Positions 17,046 to 25,440 of a stretch of 64,000 nt of DNA are shown piece after piece. The notes below the pieces were generated by a model. It was not told the DNA's origin and searched no databases. It worked only from the letters and a program-made list of their open reading frames with translations. Where the stretch lies: the NCBI GenBank assembly GCA_964576515.1, contig CAZNUW010000001.1:558001-622000 (forward strand), written 5' to 3'. Each line of letters starts with the position of its first letter. The first letter of the stretch is position 1. Source of the stretch: SHVO01 sp964576515. Lineage in GTDB: Bacteria > Pseudomonadota > Alphaproteobacteria > Rhodospirillales > Rhodospirillaceae. The position numbers were made by a program, and so were the translations under genes.

Positions 17046-18718
17046 ACATTCTTGCGACTTGGGCGGCGGACTTAGTTTTTCATTTTCAGATCGCGTGGCG
17101 CGCCTTCAAGAACATGATGCGCTTAGTCATTCGCGATCCAGCCTGGGCTCTCGCCACAATCACAACCAGTCCCCTCCGCCTCGCGCGATACGTTTTCGCC
17201 TGCTTGTTCATTTTCCTCGGCATCGGAATGATGATGCTGTTTTTGGAAAGCCATCTGCACTGGCTTATCTACAAACCCGTCGCTTTCATTATCAACGTCT
17301 GTGCCTTCATTCTTATTTTTCGGTTCATCGTCAATCCGATGATCCTGCATTTTGGAGACGAGGAAGGCGCGGACATCACGCACGGGAGCGCGCGATTTGC
17401 CGATGACAAAGAGATAAAGCCCCTCGCCCAAAGCGCGGGCGGCGTGCTCATCGGGCGCGATCCTAAGAGCCATAAAGTGCTGCGCTATGACGGCCCGGCG
17501 CATCTACTGACCATTGCGCCGACCCGCACCGGCAAAGGTGTGGGAACCGTCATTCCCAACCTGCTCACCCTGGATCGCTCGATTGTCTGCGTCGATCCCA
17601 AGGGTGAGAACGCGCGGATCGCAGGTCGCGCGCGGGGCCGCTTCGGGCCGGTTCATGTCCTCGATCCCTTCGGTGTGACTGGCCTTCCGAGTGCATCTTA
17701 CAATCCGGTCGGCCTCCTCGATCCCGCCGGAATCGACGTGGCGGAAGATGCCGCCACGCTCGCCGATGCGCTGGTGTACGACGCTCCCAATGAGACGGGC
17801 GAAGCCCACTGGAACGAGGAAGCCAAGGCGCTGATCGCCGGAATTCTCCTCTACATCGTGGCCGAGGAGGCGTCGGAGCGTCGCACCCTGGCGACGCTCC
17901 GGGAGTATCTGACGCTGGCCCCCGATACCTTCTTCGCGCTCCTGGAAAAGATGCAGGCGAGCAAGGCCGCGGGCGGCTTGGCTGCCCGCGCCGCCAACCG
18001 CCATTTAGGTAAATCCGACCGCGAAGCCACGGGCGTCCTCTCGGCCGCCCAGCGGCATACGCACTTCCTGGACAGCCCGCGCATGACGGCGGTGCTGTCC
18101 AAGTCGGATTTTGCGTTCGCGGATTTGAAGACGCGAACCGCGAGCATCTTTCTCGTCCTGCCGCCGGATCGCCTGGGCACTTATGCCCGGTGGCTCCGGC
18201 TGATGATCTCTCAAAGCCTGCAAGAGACCGTGCGAACCAAGGGCACGGGCGCCGTCCTCTATATGCTCGATGAGTTCGCGGCCCTCGGCTACCTGGCGCC
18301 CATGGAGCGTGCCATGGGCCTCATGGCGGGCTATGGCGTCCAGCTTTGGCCGATCCTCCAAGACATCCACCAACTCCGCGCCGTGTACGGCCAGCGGGCT
18401 GGGACGTTCCTCTCCAATGCCGGCGTCTTGCAAGTATTTGGTGTGAATGACCACGAGGGCGCACAACTCGTCTCGAACCTCCTGGGGTCGGAGACGGTGG
18501 TGTTCTCCACCATGAGCCGGGCGCTCGATAGCGACCTGACCGGCATCAGTTACGCCGCCCACCACACGGGGCGGCCCATGCTGACGCCGGAGGAAGTACG
18601 GGGCCTCGCACCGCACCTGGAACTCTTGTTCCTCGCCGGGCAACGCCCGGTCCTCGCTCAGAAACTCCAATACTTCGCGGATCGGGAGTTTCAAGGATTG
18701 TTCGACCAGGCCGCTTAA
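17042..18718 (+). CDS. traG: Type IV coupling protein TraG/VirD4
   Basis: The 558-residue inner membrane ATPase has two transmembrane segments (about 50-69 and 76-98), Walker A in APTRTGKGVGTV (159-170) and Walker B in LYMLDEFAALG. HGSARFAD and GGVLIGRD are typical of the family. It links the TraA-oriT complex to a mating channel. The ATG overlaps traD by 4 bp. No channel genes are in the window, so transfer would require a secretion system encoded elsewhere. Confidence 0.92.
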   Translation: MNILATWAADLVFHFQIAWRAFKNMMRLVIRDPAWALATITTSPLRLARYVFACLFIFLGIGMMMLFLESHLHWLIYKPVAFIINVCAFILIFRFIVNPMILHFGDEEGADITHGSARFADDKEIKPLAQSAGGVLIGRDPKSHKVLRYDGPAHLLTIAPTRTGKGVGTVIPNLLTLDRSIVCVDPKGENARIAGRARGRFGPVHVLDPFGVTGLPSASYNPVGLLDPAGIDVAEDAATLADALVYDAPNETGEAHWNEEAKALIAGILLYIVAEEASERRTLATLREYLTLAPDTFFALLEKMQASKAAGGLAARAANRHLGKSDREATGVLSAAQRHTHFLDSPRMTAVLSKSDFAFADLKTRTASIFLVLPPDRLGTYARWLRLMISQSLQETVRTKGTGAVLYMLDEFAALGYLAPMERAMGLMAGYGVQLWPILQDIHQLRAVYGQRAGTFLSNAGVLQVFGVNDHEGAQLVSNLLGSETVVFSTMSRALDSDLTGISYAAHHTGRPMLTPEEVRGLAPHLELLFLAGQRPVLAQKLQYFADREFQGLFDQAA

Positions 18719-18735
18719 TAACATAGGAGACCGAG

Positions 18736-19173
18736 ATGCCCGCCACGCAAGGCACCAGCGTTGAGCTAAAGCCATATATTAGGTCCGACAGCATGACGGA
18801 GGAATTCGTGGTCGGCCTTCGCGGTAAGGACGCCGTTGGGCCGCGCGTTTCCATCCGCGTACCTTATCCACTCGTGGCCCGCGCGGTGATGAAGGATCAG
18901 CCGCTTTCTGTTCATCTCGATTCCGATGGCGAACTCCGCGCCGAAATGCTTCATATGGATGACGAGGTTTTTGAGGAGATATACAAGAGCGACCGGCTCG
19001 AGCGCACGACGATAGATCAGCTCGTCAGGCACACGCTTGAGATGGATCGGAACGAACCGAATGAAGGCGAGGACGGCGTTCTACCAATGTACGCCCAGCT
19101 TCGTGAGAGCTTGATGCGAGCCTTGACGCTCGTTGACGAAGAAGTGGCCCGACGGTCGGCTGCGCCTTCGTAA
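18736..19173 (+). CDS. Hypothetical protein following traG
   Basis: The 145-residue acidic protein begins at an ATG with AGGAGACC upstream, 17 bp after the traG stop, so it is probably in the same transcript. No signal peptide or membrane segment is visible. Features are SVELKPYIRSDSMTEEFVVGLRG and a C-terminal acidic region with EPNEGEDG. I do not recognise the family; a mobilization-linked accessory role is suggested only by position. Confidence 0.6.
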   Translation: MPATQGTSVELKPYIRSDSMTEEFVVGLRGKDAVGPRVSIRVPYPLVARAVMKDQPLSVHLDSDGELRAEMLHMDDEVFEEIYKSDRLERTTIDQLVRHTLEMDRNEPNEGEDGVLPMYAQLRESLMRALTLVDEEVARRSAAPS

Positions 19174-19191
19174 GGAATGCTATCTTACAGC

Positions 19192-20877
19192 CTACAACCG
19201 TTTCAGCCGGGTCGCTCGATCGCGCCGCTTGCTCTCCGACCGTGCGCGGGCATGACGCAGCCGGACAAGAGTTCGTCGATCGACATTCCATCCGGCAGCA
19301 TGGAATGCGCTCATTAGCGATCCGAAGTGCTCCTCAACCGTTCTGGAGCTTGGAAGACTTGGGTCCGCGTTTATGAGCGGCCCCGAAAGATACTTTTTCT
19401 TGGCTAGCAGCGCCTTGAGCCGACGAACGAGGATGGTTGGTGTCCAATCCTTTCTTATTCCTTCCTTTGCCGGGCGACCGCGCATTTTTTCTGCGCGACG
19501 AGCCCAAGCCTCCTCCATGATCTGCGTCTGCGTCTTTTCCGGCGCGCCGATAAACTCATAGACAGCCGCCAGACCGCCAATTTTGCGTCGTATGGCAACC
19601 ATGCAGGGTAACTCGGGGTCGTTCATCAGAAGCGGGATCGAGAGATACCCATGCTCCCCATAGAGCCGTCTCAGAGCCTTTCTCAAGTCGTCCTCTGACC
19701 ATGACCGACTAGGGCCAACGATAAACATTGGCGCGACGTAGCCGATTTCCTTTAGAGCTTGTTTGAAACTACCGAAGTGCCTTGCATAAGCGGAGACGCA
19801 AGGCACCAGCGGAGACGAATCAACAATCTTCTGGGAAAGACGACCGTTCTTGGCCCATAGATCACGAAGTCCGCTCAGCATTCGCTCCCGCGACTCAGGA
19901 GTCGAAAGCAACCGCCACTTCGGAGACTGTTCTGCCAGACGTTCTTGGGCACGCTTGAAGGTCTGCTCTGACACGATTGGCTGGCAGACGGATGTGCGTA
20001 TCCAAAGTGCCTCGGGGTTTTTCCGGAGCGGCGTCTGAAGTTTTTGGGTCGTTCGATTGTATGTGTAGCGGCCTATGCAGTACTCATTTGTCAGTACGTT
20101 GCGAATCGTGCGTGTTGTCCATGGACGCCCCAGATGACCACGTATCCCTTTCTTATTGAGGTATCGCACGATGTCTGCACGGCTCCATTGTCGCCGCACG
20201 TATAGATCAAAAATCCTGCGAACGAGGCGAATCTCTTCGGGTGGCCCTAGCACCGTGCGAACACGCTCAGAACGAAGCTCCTTTAGTTCGCCACGTTCCA
20301 GTAAACGACCGGGCTTGCCATCTTCGCCGATTATCTGGCGGCGAAAGCCGAACACGGATGGACCGCCAACGCGGAGTCCCTTGCGAGCGTGTTCCGCGCG
20401 AGCGCGAGAGGTCTTGACCGACAGCTCGCGACTATATTCGCCGGCCATCACCCGCTTGACTTGCTTTATGAGCGCCGTGAACGGGTTCGGATCACCCGCA
20501 AACGGCTCGGCACAGTACATAATCTTTACACCGGCTTGCCGGCAGATGAACTCGTAGTGCGCCGCTTGATCGGGGTCTTGAAAGCGCCCCCATCGGCTTA
20601 CGTCGAGGATGAGAATAGCATCGAACTTTCGGCCGGGACTCAATACGTCTGCGAGCAGCCGTTGAAGCTCCTTGCGGCCCTTTAAGGAGAGGCCGCTCTT
20701 TCCAGGATCAGCATAGGTGTCCACGATCTCATAGCCGTGATGCTGCGCGTAGTCGGCGATTACCGCCTTCTGTGCAGCAATAGAGAAGCGTTGGTGTTCC
20801 GTAGACATCCGCACATATTGCACAGCGCGAGTCAGCAAGGTCGCTGAGCCATGCTGATCGTCCGCGCGGAAATTCAT
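19192..20877 (-). CDS. Large serine recombinase with C-terminal repeats (copy 2)
   Basis: The 561-residue protein has a resolvase/invertase catalytic domain (about 15-165): nucleophile Ser25 in YVRMSTEHQ, DVSRWGRFQDPDQAAHYEF and the YSREL helix. A recombinase DNA-binding domain follows (about 185-330; NKKGIRGHLGRPWTTRTIRNVLTN is split across its core). In place of the usual zinc ribbon, residues about 340-545 contain three related 60-residue units, each with a G-x-LS and an FGS- or IGG-type motif followed by an IGY/IGA/AGW end. It starts 3 bp after the stop of its paralogue, so the two are translated from one message and may act together. Confidence 0.88.
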   Translation of the reverse strand: MNFRADDQHGSATLLTRAVQYVRMSTEHQRFSIAAQKAVIADYAQHHGYEIVDTYADPGKSGLSLKGRKELQRLLADVLSPGRKFDAILILDVSRWGRFQDPDQAAHYEFICRQAGVKIMYCAEPFAGDPNPFTALIKQVKRVMAGEYSRELSVKTSRARAEHARKGLRVGGPSVFGFRRQIIGEDGKPGRLLERGELKELRSERVRTVLGPPEEIRLVRRIFDLYVRRQWSRADIVRYLNKKGIRGHLGRPWTTRTIRNVLTNEYCIGRYTYNRTTQKLQTPLRKNPEALWIRTSVCQPIVSEQTFKRAQERLAEQSPKWRLLSTPESRERMLSGLRDLWAKNGRLSQKIVDSSPLVPCVSAYARHFGSFKQALKEIGYVAPMFIVGPSRSWSEDDLRKALRRLYGEHGYLSIPLLMNDPELPCMVAIRRKIGGLAAVYEFIGAPEKTQTQIMEEAWARRAEKMRGRPAKEGIRKDWTPTILVRRLKALLAKKKYLSGPLINADPSLPSSRTVEEHFGSLMSAFHAAGWNVDRRTLVRLRHARARSESKRRDRATRLKRL

Positions 20878-20880
20878 TAG

Positions 20881-22542
20881 TTAGGATTCCCGACGTGAAG
20901 CTTGAGCGAGACGCGAGCATCGCAGCTTGGCAAGTTTTGAGTGAGTTACCTTCCACCCAACTGCGTGATATGCCTGCAAAACCGATCCAAAGCGTTCCGT
21001 GATAGTTATGAGTGACGGTAGAGTCTTGTCGGCTTTCATAAGAGTGACCGACAAATAGCCATGTTCCGAAAGTAAGGCTTTCAGCCGTTCGATTATGTAG
21101 TCCGTGCTAAATCTCTTGGTTCTAGGCCAACGCAAGGGCACGCCCCTCATTCTCTCTCCATTCCGCGCCATCGCTTCCTTGACAATCTCAGCATGGGTCT
21201 TGGGCGGAGCACCGATGGCCGCATAAATCTCGCTCATGGAACCAAATTTCTTGACGATGGTGCTGATGGAGGGCAGGTCGGGGTGTTTTTTGATCAGCTC
21301 GCCTGAAAGAAATCCATGAGCACGGTACAATTCGCTCAGCGTCTTGATGACCTCATCTCGCATCCAAGCTCGGCCTCGATGCAGGCATATTGGCCGAGCG
21401 TATCCGATGCGCCGGTACGCTTCTCCCATTGTTCCGAAGTGCTTCTTGTAGGTTGCTAAACTCGCAAGGCCAGGCGCAGAAGCGATTATGGATTGAGTCA
21501 AATGTCCTTTGACGGCCAGCAAGCTCCTCAAGTCTTGCAGCAACTTTTCTGAATCAAGTTTCTTTGAGCGTCGCTCCTCAAAACAAGCCTGCGCTCTTGC
21601 AAACATTTCATCAGAAACTATGGGCGGAATTCCAGCAGGGACGCGCACCCAAACGTCGGCTGGATTATGACTTCGACGAGTCTGAAGCTTTTCGCAAGTC
21701 CGATTGTAGAGATACCATCCGGCGCAAAGCTCGCTTTTCAATACCGCACGGACCCTCATCCAGGCCCATGGTTGACCGTCCTTGCCGGGGATTCCTCTGC
21801 TCACAAGATGTTCTGTTGTTTGCTTAAGACTTAGGCCGACCTCGACATACAAATGGAAAATCAAGCGGACCACTTCCTGCTCAACCGCGGTGCCGAGTGC
21901 GAATTTAACGCGATCTCCTCGGATGTACTTATGCTGTCCCCGCCGGAGAGTGAATTTGGGATTGTCGTTTGCGTCCACGACCTGGCGGCCAAAGCCGTAG
22001 ATAACCGGCCCGCCTTGTTTGTATCCCAACCGTGCTTGCTGGAGATGTGCGCGCATCAGTTTTTCGCCCAACTCGCGACTGTACTCATGCGCCATAACTC
22101 GTTTGAGATTCTTCACAATCCCAGACATGGGACTGAAATCGTTGTCGAAAGGCTCGGCGCAATAAATGACGGAGACACCTGCTTGGCGACAAAGAAACTC
22201 ATAATGTGCGGCTTCATCGGGATCGCGGAAGCGTCCCCAACGACTTACGTCATAGACGAGGATCGAATTGAACGCGCGAGATGGATTTATAGCGTCCACC
22301 AGCAGTTTCTTTAACCCCGCACGGCCTTTGAGCGACAGTCCGCTCTTACCCTCATCGGCATAAGTAGCGACGATCTCAAAACCGTGAGCTGTCGCGTATT
22401 CAGCTATGGCGATCTTCTGAGTTTCTATTGAAAAGAACTGATGTTCGGATGACATCCGGACATATTGTGCGGCGCGCAAGAGTGCGGGGCCGACTAAGTT
22501 ACCATCCATTGATGCGTCCCCATCCGTCAAACATGCTTCCAC
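20881..22542 (-). CDS. Large serine recombinase with C-terminal repeats (copy 1)
   Basis: The 553-residue paralogue of the neighbouring recombinase has nucleophile Ser31 in YVRMSSEHQ, DVSRWGRFRDPDEAAHYEF, YSRELGEKLM and a recombinase domain with SRGIPGKDGQPWAWMRVRAVL. C-terminal repeats again replace a zinc ribbon (KGHLTQSI...HFGTMGEAYRRIGY, HGFLSGEL...KFGSMSEIYAAIGA, HGYLSVTL...RFGSVLQAYHAVGW). Such enzymes integrate or excise DNA between att sites. Its own att site is not recognised. It is the upstream gene of the pair. Confidence 0.88.
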   Translation of the reverse strand: MEACLTDGDASMDGNLVGPALLRAAQYVRMSSEHQFFSIETQKIAIAEYATAHGFEIVATYADEGKSGLSLKGRAGLKKLLVDAINPSRAFNSILVYDVSRWGRFRDPDEAAHYEFLCRQAGVSVIYCAEPFDNDFSPMSGIVKNLKRVMAHEYSRELGEKLMRAHLQQARLGYKQGGPVIYGFGRQVVDANDNPKFTLRRGQHKYIRGDRVKFALGTAVEQEVVRLIFHLYVEVGLSLKQTTEHLVSRGIPGKDGQPWAWMRVRAVLKSELCAGWYLYNRTCEKLQTRRSHNPADVWVRVPAGIPPIVSDEMFARAQACFEERRSKKLDSEKLLQDLRSLLAVKGHLTQSIIASAPGLASLATYKKHFGTMGEAYRRIGYARPICLHRGRAWMRDEVIKTLSELYRAHGFLSGELIKKHPDLPSISTIVKKFGSMSEIYAAIGAPPKTHAEIVKEAMARNGERMRGVPLRWPRTKRFSTDYIIERLKALLSEHGYLSVTLMKADKTLPSLITITERFGSVLQAYHAVGWKVTHSKLAKLRCSRLAQASRRES

Positions 22543-22547
22543 TTTCG

Positions 22548-23067
22548 TCAGTGATCGACGCTCAATGGCACGCCCGCGCCCAGATCAATCCAAGTGAGTT
22601 TTGACGGCCACGGAAAGCTTATCTTCCGATCGCGGTGATCCAATTCGCTAAGGCTATCTCGAAACGCCACGCAACGCGGTGGCTTGCCGTCGTCCACGGC
22701 AAGCGGTAGGAGCACCATTTCGTAATCCAACTTCCGGCGCATTTCCGTAATCACCTCTCCGCGGACGTGCGCACCAGCTGGGTGGTGGCAAACACACTTC
22801 GCGCCGAAAACGTGGTCGATCCTCACGCTCGATGCGGCTCTCAAGGTGCTCGCCCGTGAAATCGTCCTGCTAACGCCCAACCAGCAAGCTTCCCATAAGG
22901 CGCACGAGCGTTCCCTCTGGCAGGACTTCAAGGATTAGGGCGCCGCTCATAAGCGGCGTTGCTGAATCTAAGAATGTCCGCGTGTGCGGGATGCCAGATG
23001 CCCGTGGAAGAATTTTCCAGTGCGCGCAGAAATCAGCACAGTGTCGGGACACAAACGGATAGACCAC
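22548..23067 (-). pseudogene. Broken PAS-domain (PAS_5-like) protein gene
   Basis: Two frames together resemble one alphaproteobacterial PAS_5-type protein. The first part (from 23067) reads HWKILPRASGIPHTRTFL... and VLPEGTLVRLMGSLLVGR, then a TAG at 22870-22872; the same frame continues QDDFTGEHLES. A second frame then carries VRIDHVFGAK, MRRKLDYEMVLLPLAVDDG and the end. An in-frame stop plus a frame change indicates decay. The open frame at 22548-22931 could still be translated as a 127-residue fragment, but I see no start signal for it. Confidence 0.55.
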
Positions 23068-23101
23068 AGGAAAACTCCGTTCGGACCACTGTCATGTTTT
23101 C

Positions 23102-23473
23102 TTAGGCGTTGCCCGCGGCTTGCCGTTTGATCGCGGCCTTAAGCTCACGTGCTTCAAATGGCTTTCGCAACACAACGAACTGTTGAGCACCCTCGTTTAC
23201 GTGTTCGTCGTAACCAGTCATAAGAATGATGGATAGAGCCGCGTTCTTCTGATGCAGGATCTGAGCAAGCTGCACACCATTCATATCACCAGGCATCCGA
23301 ATGTCGGATACTACAAGGTTGTAGTGTTTGGCGTCGAACAGCGCGAGCGCCGTTTGCGGCCCATCGGCCTCATCGACTTCAAATCCCATGCCATCAACAA
23401 CCGCGCTAACCGCAAAGAGCGCCGCCGGATTGTCGTCCACTACCAAAGCCCGTTCACGCTCTTGCGTATCCAT
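23102..23473 (-). CDS. Stand-alone response regulator receiver (CheY-like)
   Basis: The 123-residue protein is a single receiver domain: acidic pocket LVVDDNP (Asp13-Asp14), phospho-acceptor Asp in NLVVSDIRMPG (about 57), Thr in ILMTGYDE and Lys in VLRKPF. There is no output domain. No histidine kinase is adjacent; the nearby broken PAS protein may once have been a partner. It probably transmits phosphorylation by protein-protein contact. Confidence 0.88.
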   Translation of the reverse strand: MDTQERERALVVDDNPAALFAVSAVVDGMGFEVDEADGPQTALALFDAKHYNLVVSDIRMPGDMNGVQLAQILHQKNAALSIILMTGYDEHVNEGAQQFVVLRKPFEARELKAAIKRQAAGNA

Positions 23474-23508
23474 GTGTTACCCCAAAACCATGACCTCTAA
23501 TCGCCTAC

Positions 23509-23715
23509 TTATTTCAGTAACGGCCTGAGTACCGCAGCGTCCTTGCACTCAATACACGTAAACGCGGGAGTCGCTCCGAGGGCTGCCGCGTTTTGCCGGA
23601 AGGTCGCGGACACAAAAATCACCTCGCACAGTGCGTCATCCACACTACGCCACGCGGCGATCCCTGAGTGATGGCAAGTCCCGCAGGTCAGGGCCGTAAT
23701 GTTGAACTGAGCCAT
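23509..23715 (-). CDS. Small protein with two CxxC motifs
   Basis: I start at ATG 23715 because GGGAG precedes it; the open frame extends nine codons further. The 68-residue product has CGTCHHSG near the N-terminus and CIECKD near the C-terminus, a likely zinc-binding ribbon. It may bind nucleic acid or protein. I do not recognise a named family. Confidence 0.5.
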   Translation of the reverse strand: MAQFNITALTCGTCHHSGIAAWRSVDDALCEVIFVSATFRQNAAALGATPAFTCIECKDAAVLRPLLK

Positions 23716-23802
23716 GTGGTCTCCCGCCCTTGGGACGAACACATAGCTCTCCCCGTTGCTTACGAGATTGCCGTCAAACGACCTTGACCGACATCAAGCA
23801 AA

Positions 23803-23865
23803 GGGCAGGTGCGTGCGAAACTCGGCCCTTTTGGGGGCGAGTCCAACTCCGCACGCTTCCTGCCC
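23803..23865. repeat. Nested inverted repeat upstream of the XRE regulator
   Basis: GGGCAGG (23803-23809) and GCGTGCG (23811-23817) are mirrored by CGCACGC (23850-23856) and CCTGCCC (23859-23865); inside, ACTCG (23820-23824) pairs with CGAGT. The result is a 63-bp cruciform-capable region with no T-run on either side, so it is not an obvious terminator. It lies about 110 bp before the XRE gene. Confidence 0.6.
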
Positions 23866-23878
23866 ACCCTCTTGGAAG

Positions 23879-23897
23879 GCGAGAATAATTCCGTATG
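23879..23897 (+). repeat. 19-bp repeated sequence, copy 1
   Basis: GCGAGAATAATTCCGTATG recurs with one mismatch at 27145-27163 in the same orientation. Each copy lies in a gap ahead of a plus-strand gene, suggesting a shared regulatory site. Confidence 0.5.
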
Positions 23898-23972
23898 TAC
23901 CCGCTATCAAGCGGCCAAATGCGGATTACCACTCCGTCGCTGCTATACGCCTTGCGGAGTGAAACTGGGGGT

Positions 23973-24350
23973 ATGAATGAAAAAAAGCTATTCGTCGTTT
24001 TTGGTAAGCGGATTCAAGAACTTCGCAAGCAAAAGGGCTGGTCGCAGGACCGGCTGGCTGAAGCCATTGGCCGGACTCGCGATGCCGTCTCCAACATGGA
24101 GCGCGGCGTCAACGGCACCCACATCAAGATCGCCTACGCCATCGCCGAAGCCCTCGGCGTGCCATTGGCCGATCTTTTCGACTTCGGCCCGTCGCAAGGC
24201 GTGGACCGCGAGCGGCGCGCGCAGATCAACAAGTTGATCGCGCTCTTAGCGCCGCGCGATGCCGCCACCCTTCAAAAGATTCATGATCTCGTTGCCATCG
24301 CGCTCGATGTGAACGGGCCGCGTCCGCCAGGACGCCGTAAAGCCTCTTAG
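23973..24350 (+). CDS. XRE-family helix-turn-helix regulator
   Basis: The 125-residue protein starts at ATG 23973 and has an N-terminal HTH (about 10-65): GKRIQELRKQKGWSQDRLAEAIGRTRDAVSNMERG, with EALGVPLADLFDF closing the domain. The C-terminal half is helical (RRAQINKLIALLAPRDAATLQKIHDLV) and probably dimerises. Single-domain regulators like this usually control mobile-element gene expression. The 19-bp repeat lies 76 bp upstream and could be an operator. Confidence 0.85.
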   Translation: MNEKKLFVVFGKRIQELRKQKGWSQDRLAEAIGRTRDAVSNMERGVNGTHIKIAYAIAEALGVPLADLFDFGPSQGVDRERRAQINKLIALLAPRDAATLQKIHDLVAIALDVNGPRPPGRRKAS

Positions 24351-24385
24351 TCGAAGGCGCACGGAACGCGCGCCAATTTCCTCAT

Positions 24386-24418
24386 AAAAAAACGCCCGCG
24401 CCGGAGACGGCGCGGGCG
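24386..24418 (-). terminator. Intrinsic terminator after the DUF736 gene
   Basis: An 11-bp perfect stem CGCCCGCGCCG (24393-24403)/CGGCGCGGGCG (24408-24418) with a 4-nt loop is followed on the minus strand by seven Ts (24392-24386). It sits 18 bp beyond the DUF736 stop. Confidence 0.85.
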
Positions 24419-24435
24419 TGTCGGGCCTGGTGTCC

Positions 24436-24762
24436 TTACACCTCGGGATTCCAGATAATCACAAACGCATCGTCATCGTCCTGGCCGGCGGCGCGGCCGA
24501 GATTGGCATAGACCTTCTTTGGGCCGAGTTCCGGGGCCGAGAGGCGAAGCGAGACGTAAGGATTTCCCGAGGTCTTGCCTTGCTTCGTCCATGCTGCTCC
24601 GAGCGGGACTCCGCGGGAGTAAACGCGGTAGTCGGGCTGCTTGGCATGGGCCTTCGCGCTGTTGGGAATGATTGCGATGGGCTGGCGAACATTGAGGGTC
24701 TTGAGGATGCCCTTGAATGAGCCGTCAACTTGCTTTTTCACATAACCGATGGACGTCGCCAT
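24436..24762 (-). CDS. DUF736-family protein
   Basis: I start at ATG 24762 after AGGAGAAAGATC; the frame is open upstream but has no family match. The 108-residue protein begins MATSIGYVKKQVDGSFKG and contains IIPNSAK, PDYRVYSRGVPLGAAWTK and SGNPYVSLRLSAPELG, the pattern of DUF736 proteins found on rhizobial plasmids and conjugative elements. Its function is unknown. A strong terminator follows. Confidence 0.88.
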   Translation of the reverse strand: MATSIGYVKKQVDGSFKGILKTLNVRQPIAIIPNSAKAHAKQPDYRVYSRGVPLGAAWTKQGKTSGNPYVSLRLSAPELGPKKVYANLGRAAGQDDDDAFVIIWNPEV

Positions 24763-24829
24763 GATCTTTCTCCTTTGTGTCGCCGGGACAATTCCCTGCG
24801 TGGCGGATCGACAAGGACGTAGCTGGCCC

Positions 24830-24908
24830 TGCTCAATCGCAGCGCAGCGGTTTTTTGGGCTTCCGGCGTGCATTGGGCGAAGCCCAATGGGAAAAAACCG
24901 ATTGAGCA
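24830..24908. repeat. 79-bp multipart inverted repeat
   Basis: TGCTCAATC (24830-24838) pairs with GATTGAGCA (24900-24908), CGGTTTTTT (24848-24856) with AAAAAACCG (24892-24900), and an inner hairpin CATTGGGC-GAA-GCCCAATG (24871-24889) sits at the centre. It lies in the 678-bp gap between the DUF736 and ArdC-like genes. Its symmetry suits a replication, recombination or regulatory site; none is proven. The remainder of 24909-25313 shows no convincing gene. Confidence 0.65.
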
Positions 24909-25313
24909 AAGGGGACGGCACGGCCTTATAGATCAAGCCACAGGCAGGAAATTGATTCTCGGGCGACGAGGAGAAAATGGATGGCGTCCGTGAGGATATG
25001 AAAAGCACAGGCGGCGCGATTAGCGCCTCACCCCCTCAATGATTTCCGCACACCGCACTTCCCAAGCGCGATGGTCGGCGACGCGCCCGCCCTCGTTTAC
25101 GTTGGTGATCCCGTGCGCGCGTGGACACTGCAAGGCCCCTCGGAAAATTCCAGACTTCTCCACCACTCAGCATCGGATAAGAAGGCCCGCACCTTGCCAA
25201 TTTCGGAGGCCGCCAAGGACGATGACGGTTTGCGCTTGTCTGGAATCCCGCGCTTGAAAACGAGGCCCGTTCGCGCCGCAAGGCGCGCATAGCGTTTGTT
25301 GCCTAAAACGATA

Positions 25314-25338
25314 GGGCGGCGGGTTGATCCCGCCGCCC
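25314..25338 (-). terminator. GC-rich hairpin downstream of the ArdC-like gene (second)
   Basis: GGGCGGCGGG (25314-25323) and CCCGCCGCCC (25329-25338) form a perfect 10-bp stem with a 5-nt loop. On the minus strand TATCGTTTT follows, so a weak intrinsic terminator is likely. Confidence 0.55.
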
Positions 25339-25405
25339 TTCGTTACCGCTGACAAGTTCCATCGTATGAGGGGAGCATATCACGCTGCCCGTTCGCCCGA
25401 AACAA

Positions 25406-25433
25406 GCCGGGCGGCGGCGAAGCGCCGCCCGGC
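25406..25433 (-). terminator. GC-rich hairpin directly after the ArdC-like stop (first)
   Basis: GCCGGGCGGCG (25406-25416) and CGCCGCCCGGC (25423-25433) form an 11-bp stem with a 6-nt loop, 7 bp beyond the stop codon, followed on the minus strand by TTGTTT. It is a plausible intrinsic terminator. Confidence 0.6.
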
Positions 25434-25440
25434 AATCTCG

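Noticed and set aside
22548..22931. Intact 127-residue gene
   Set aside because: Its similarity starts in the middle and completes a PAS protein from another frame; no start signal.
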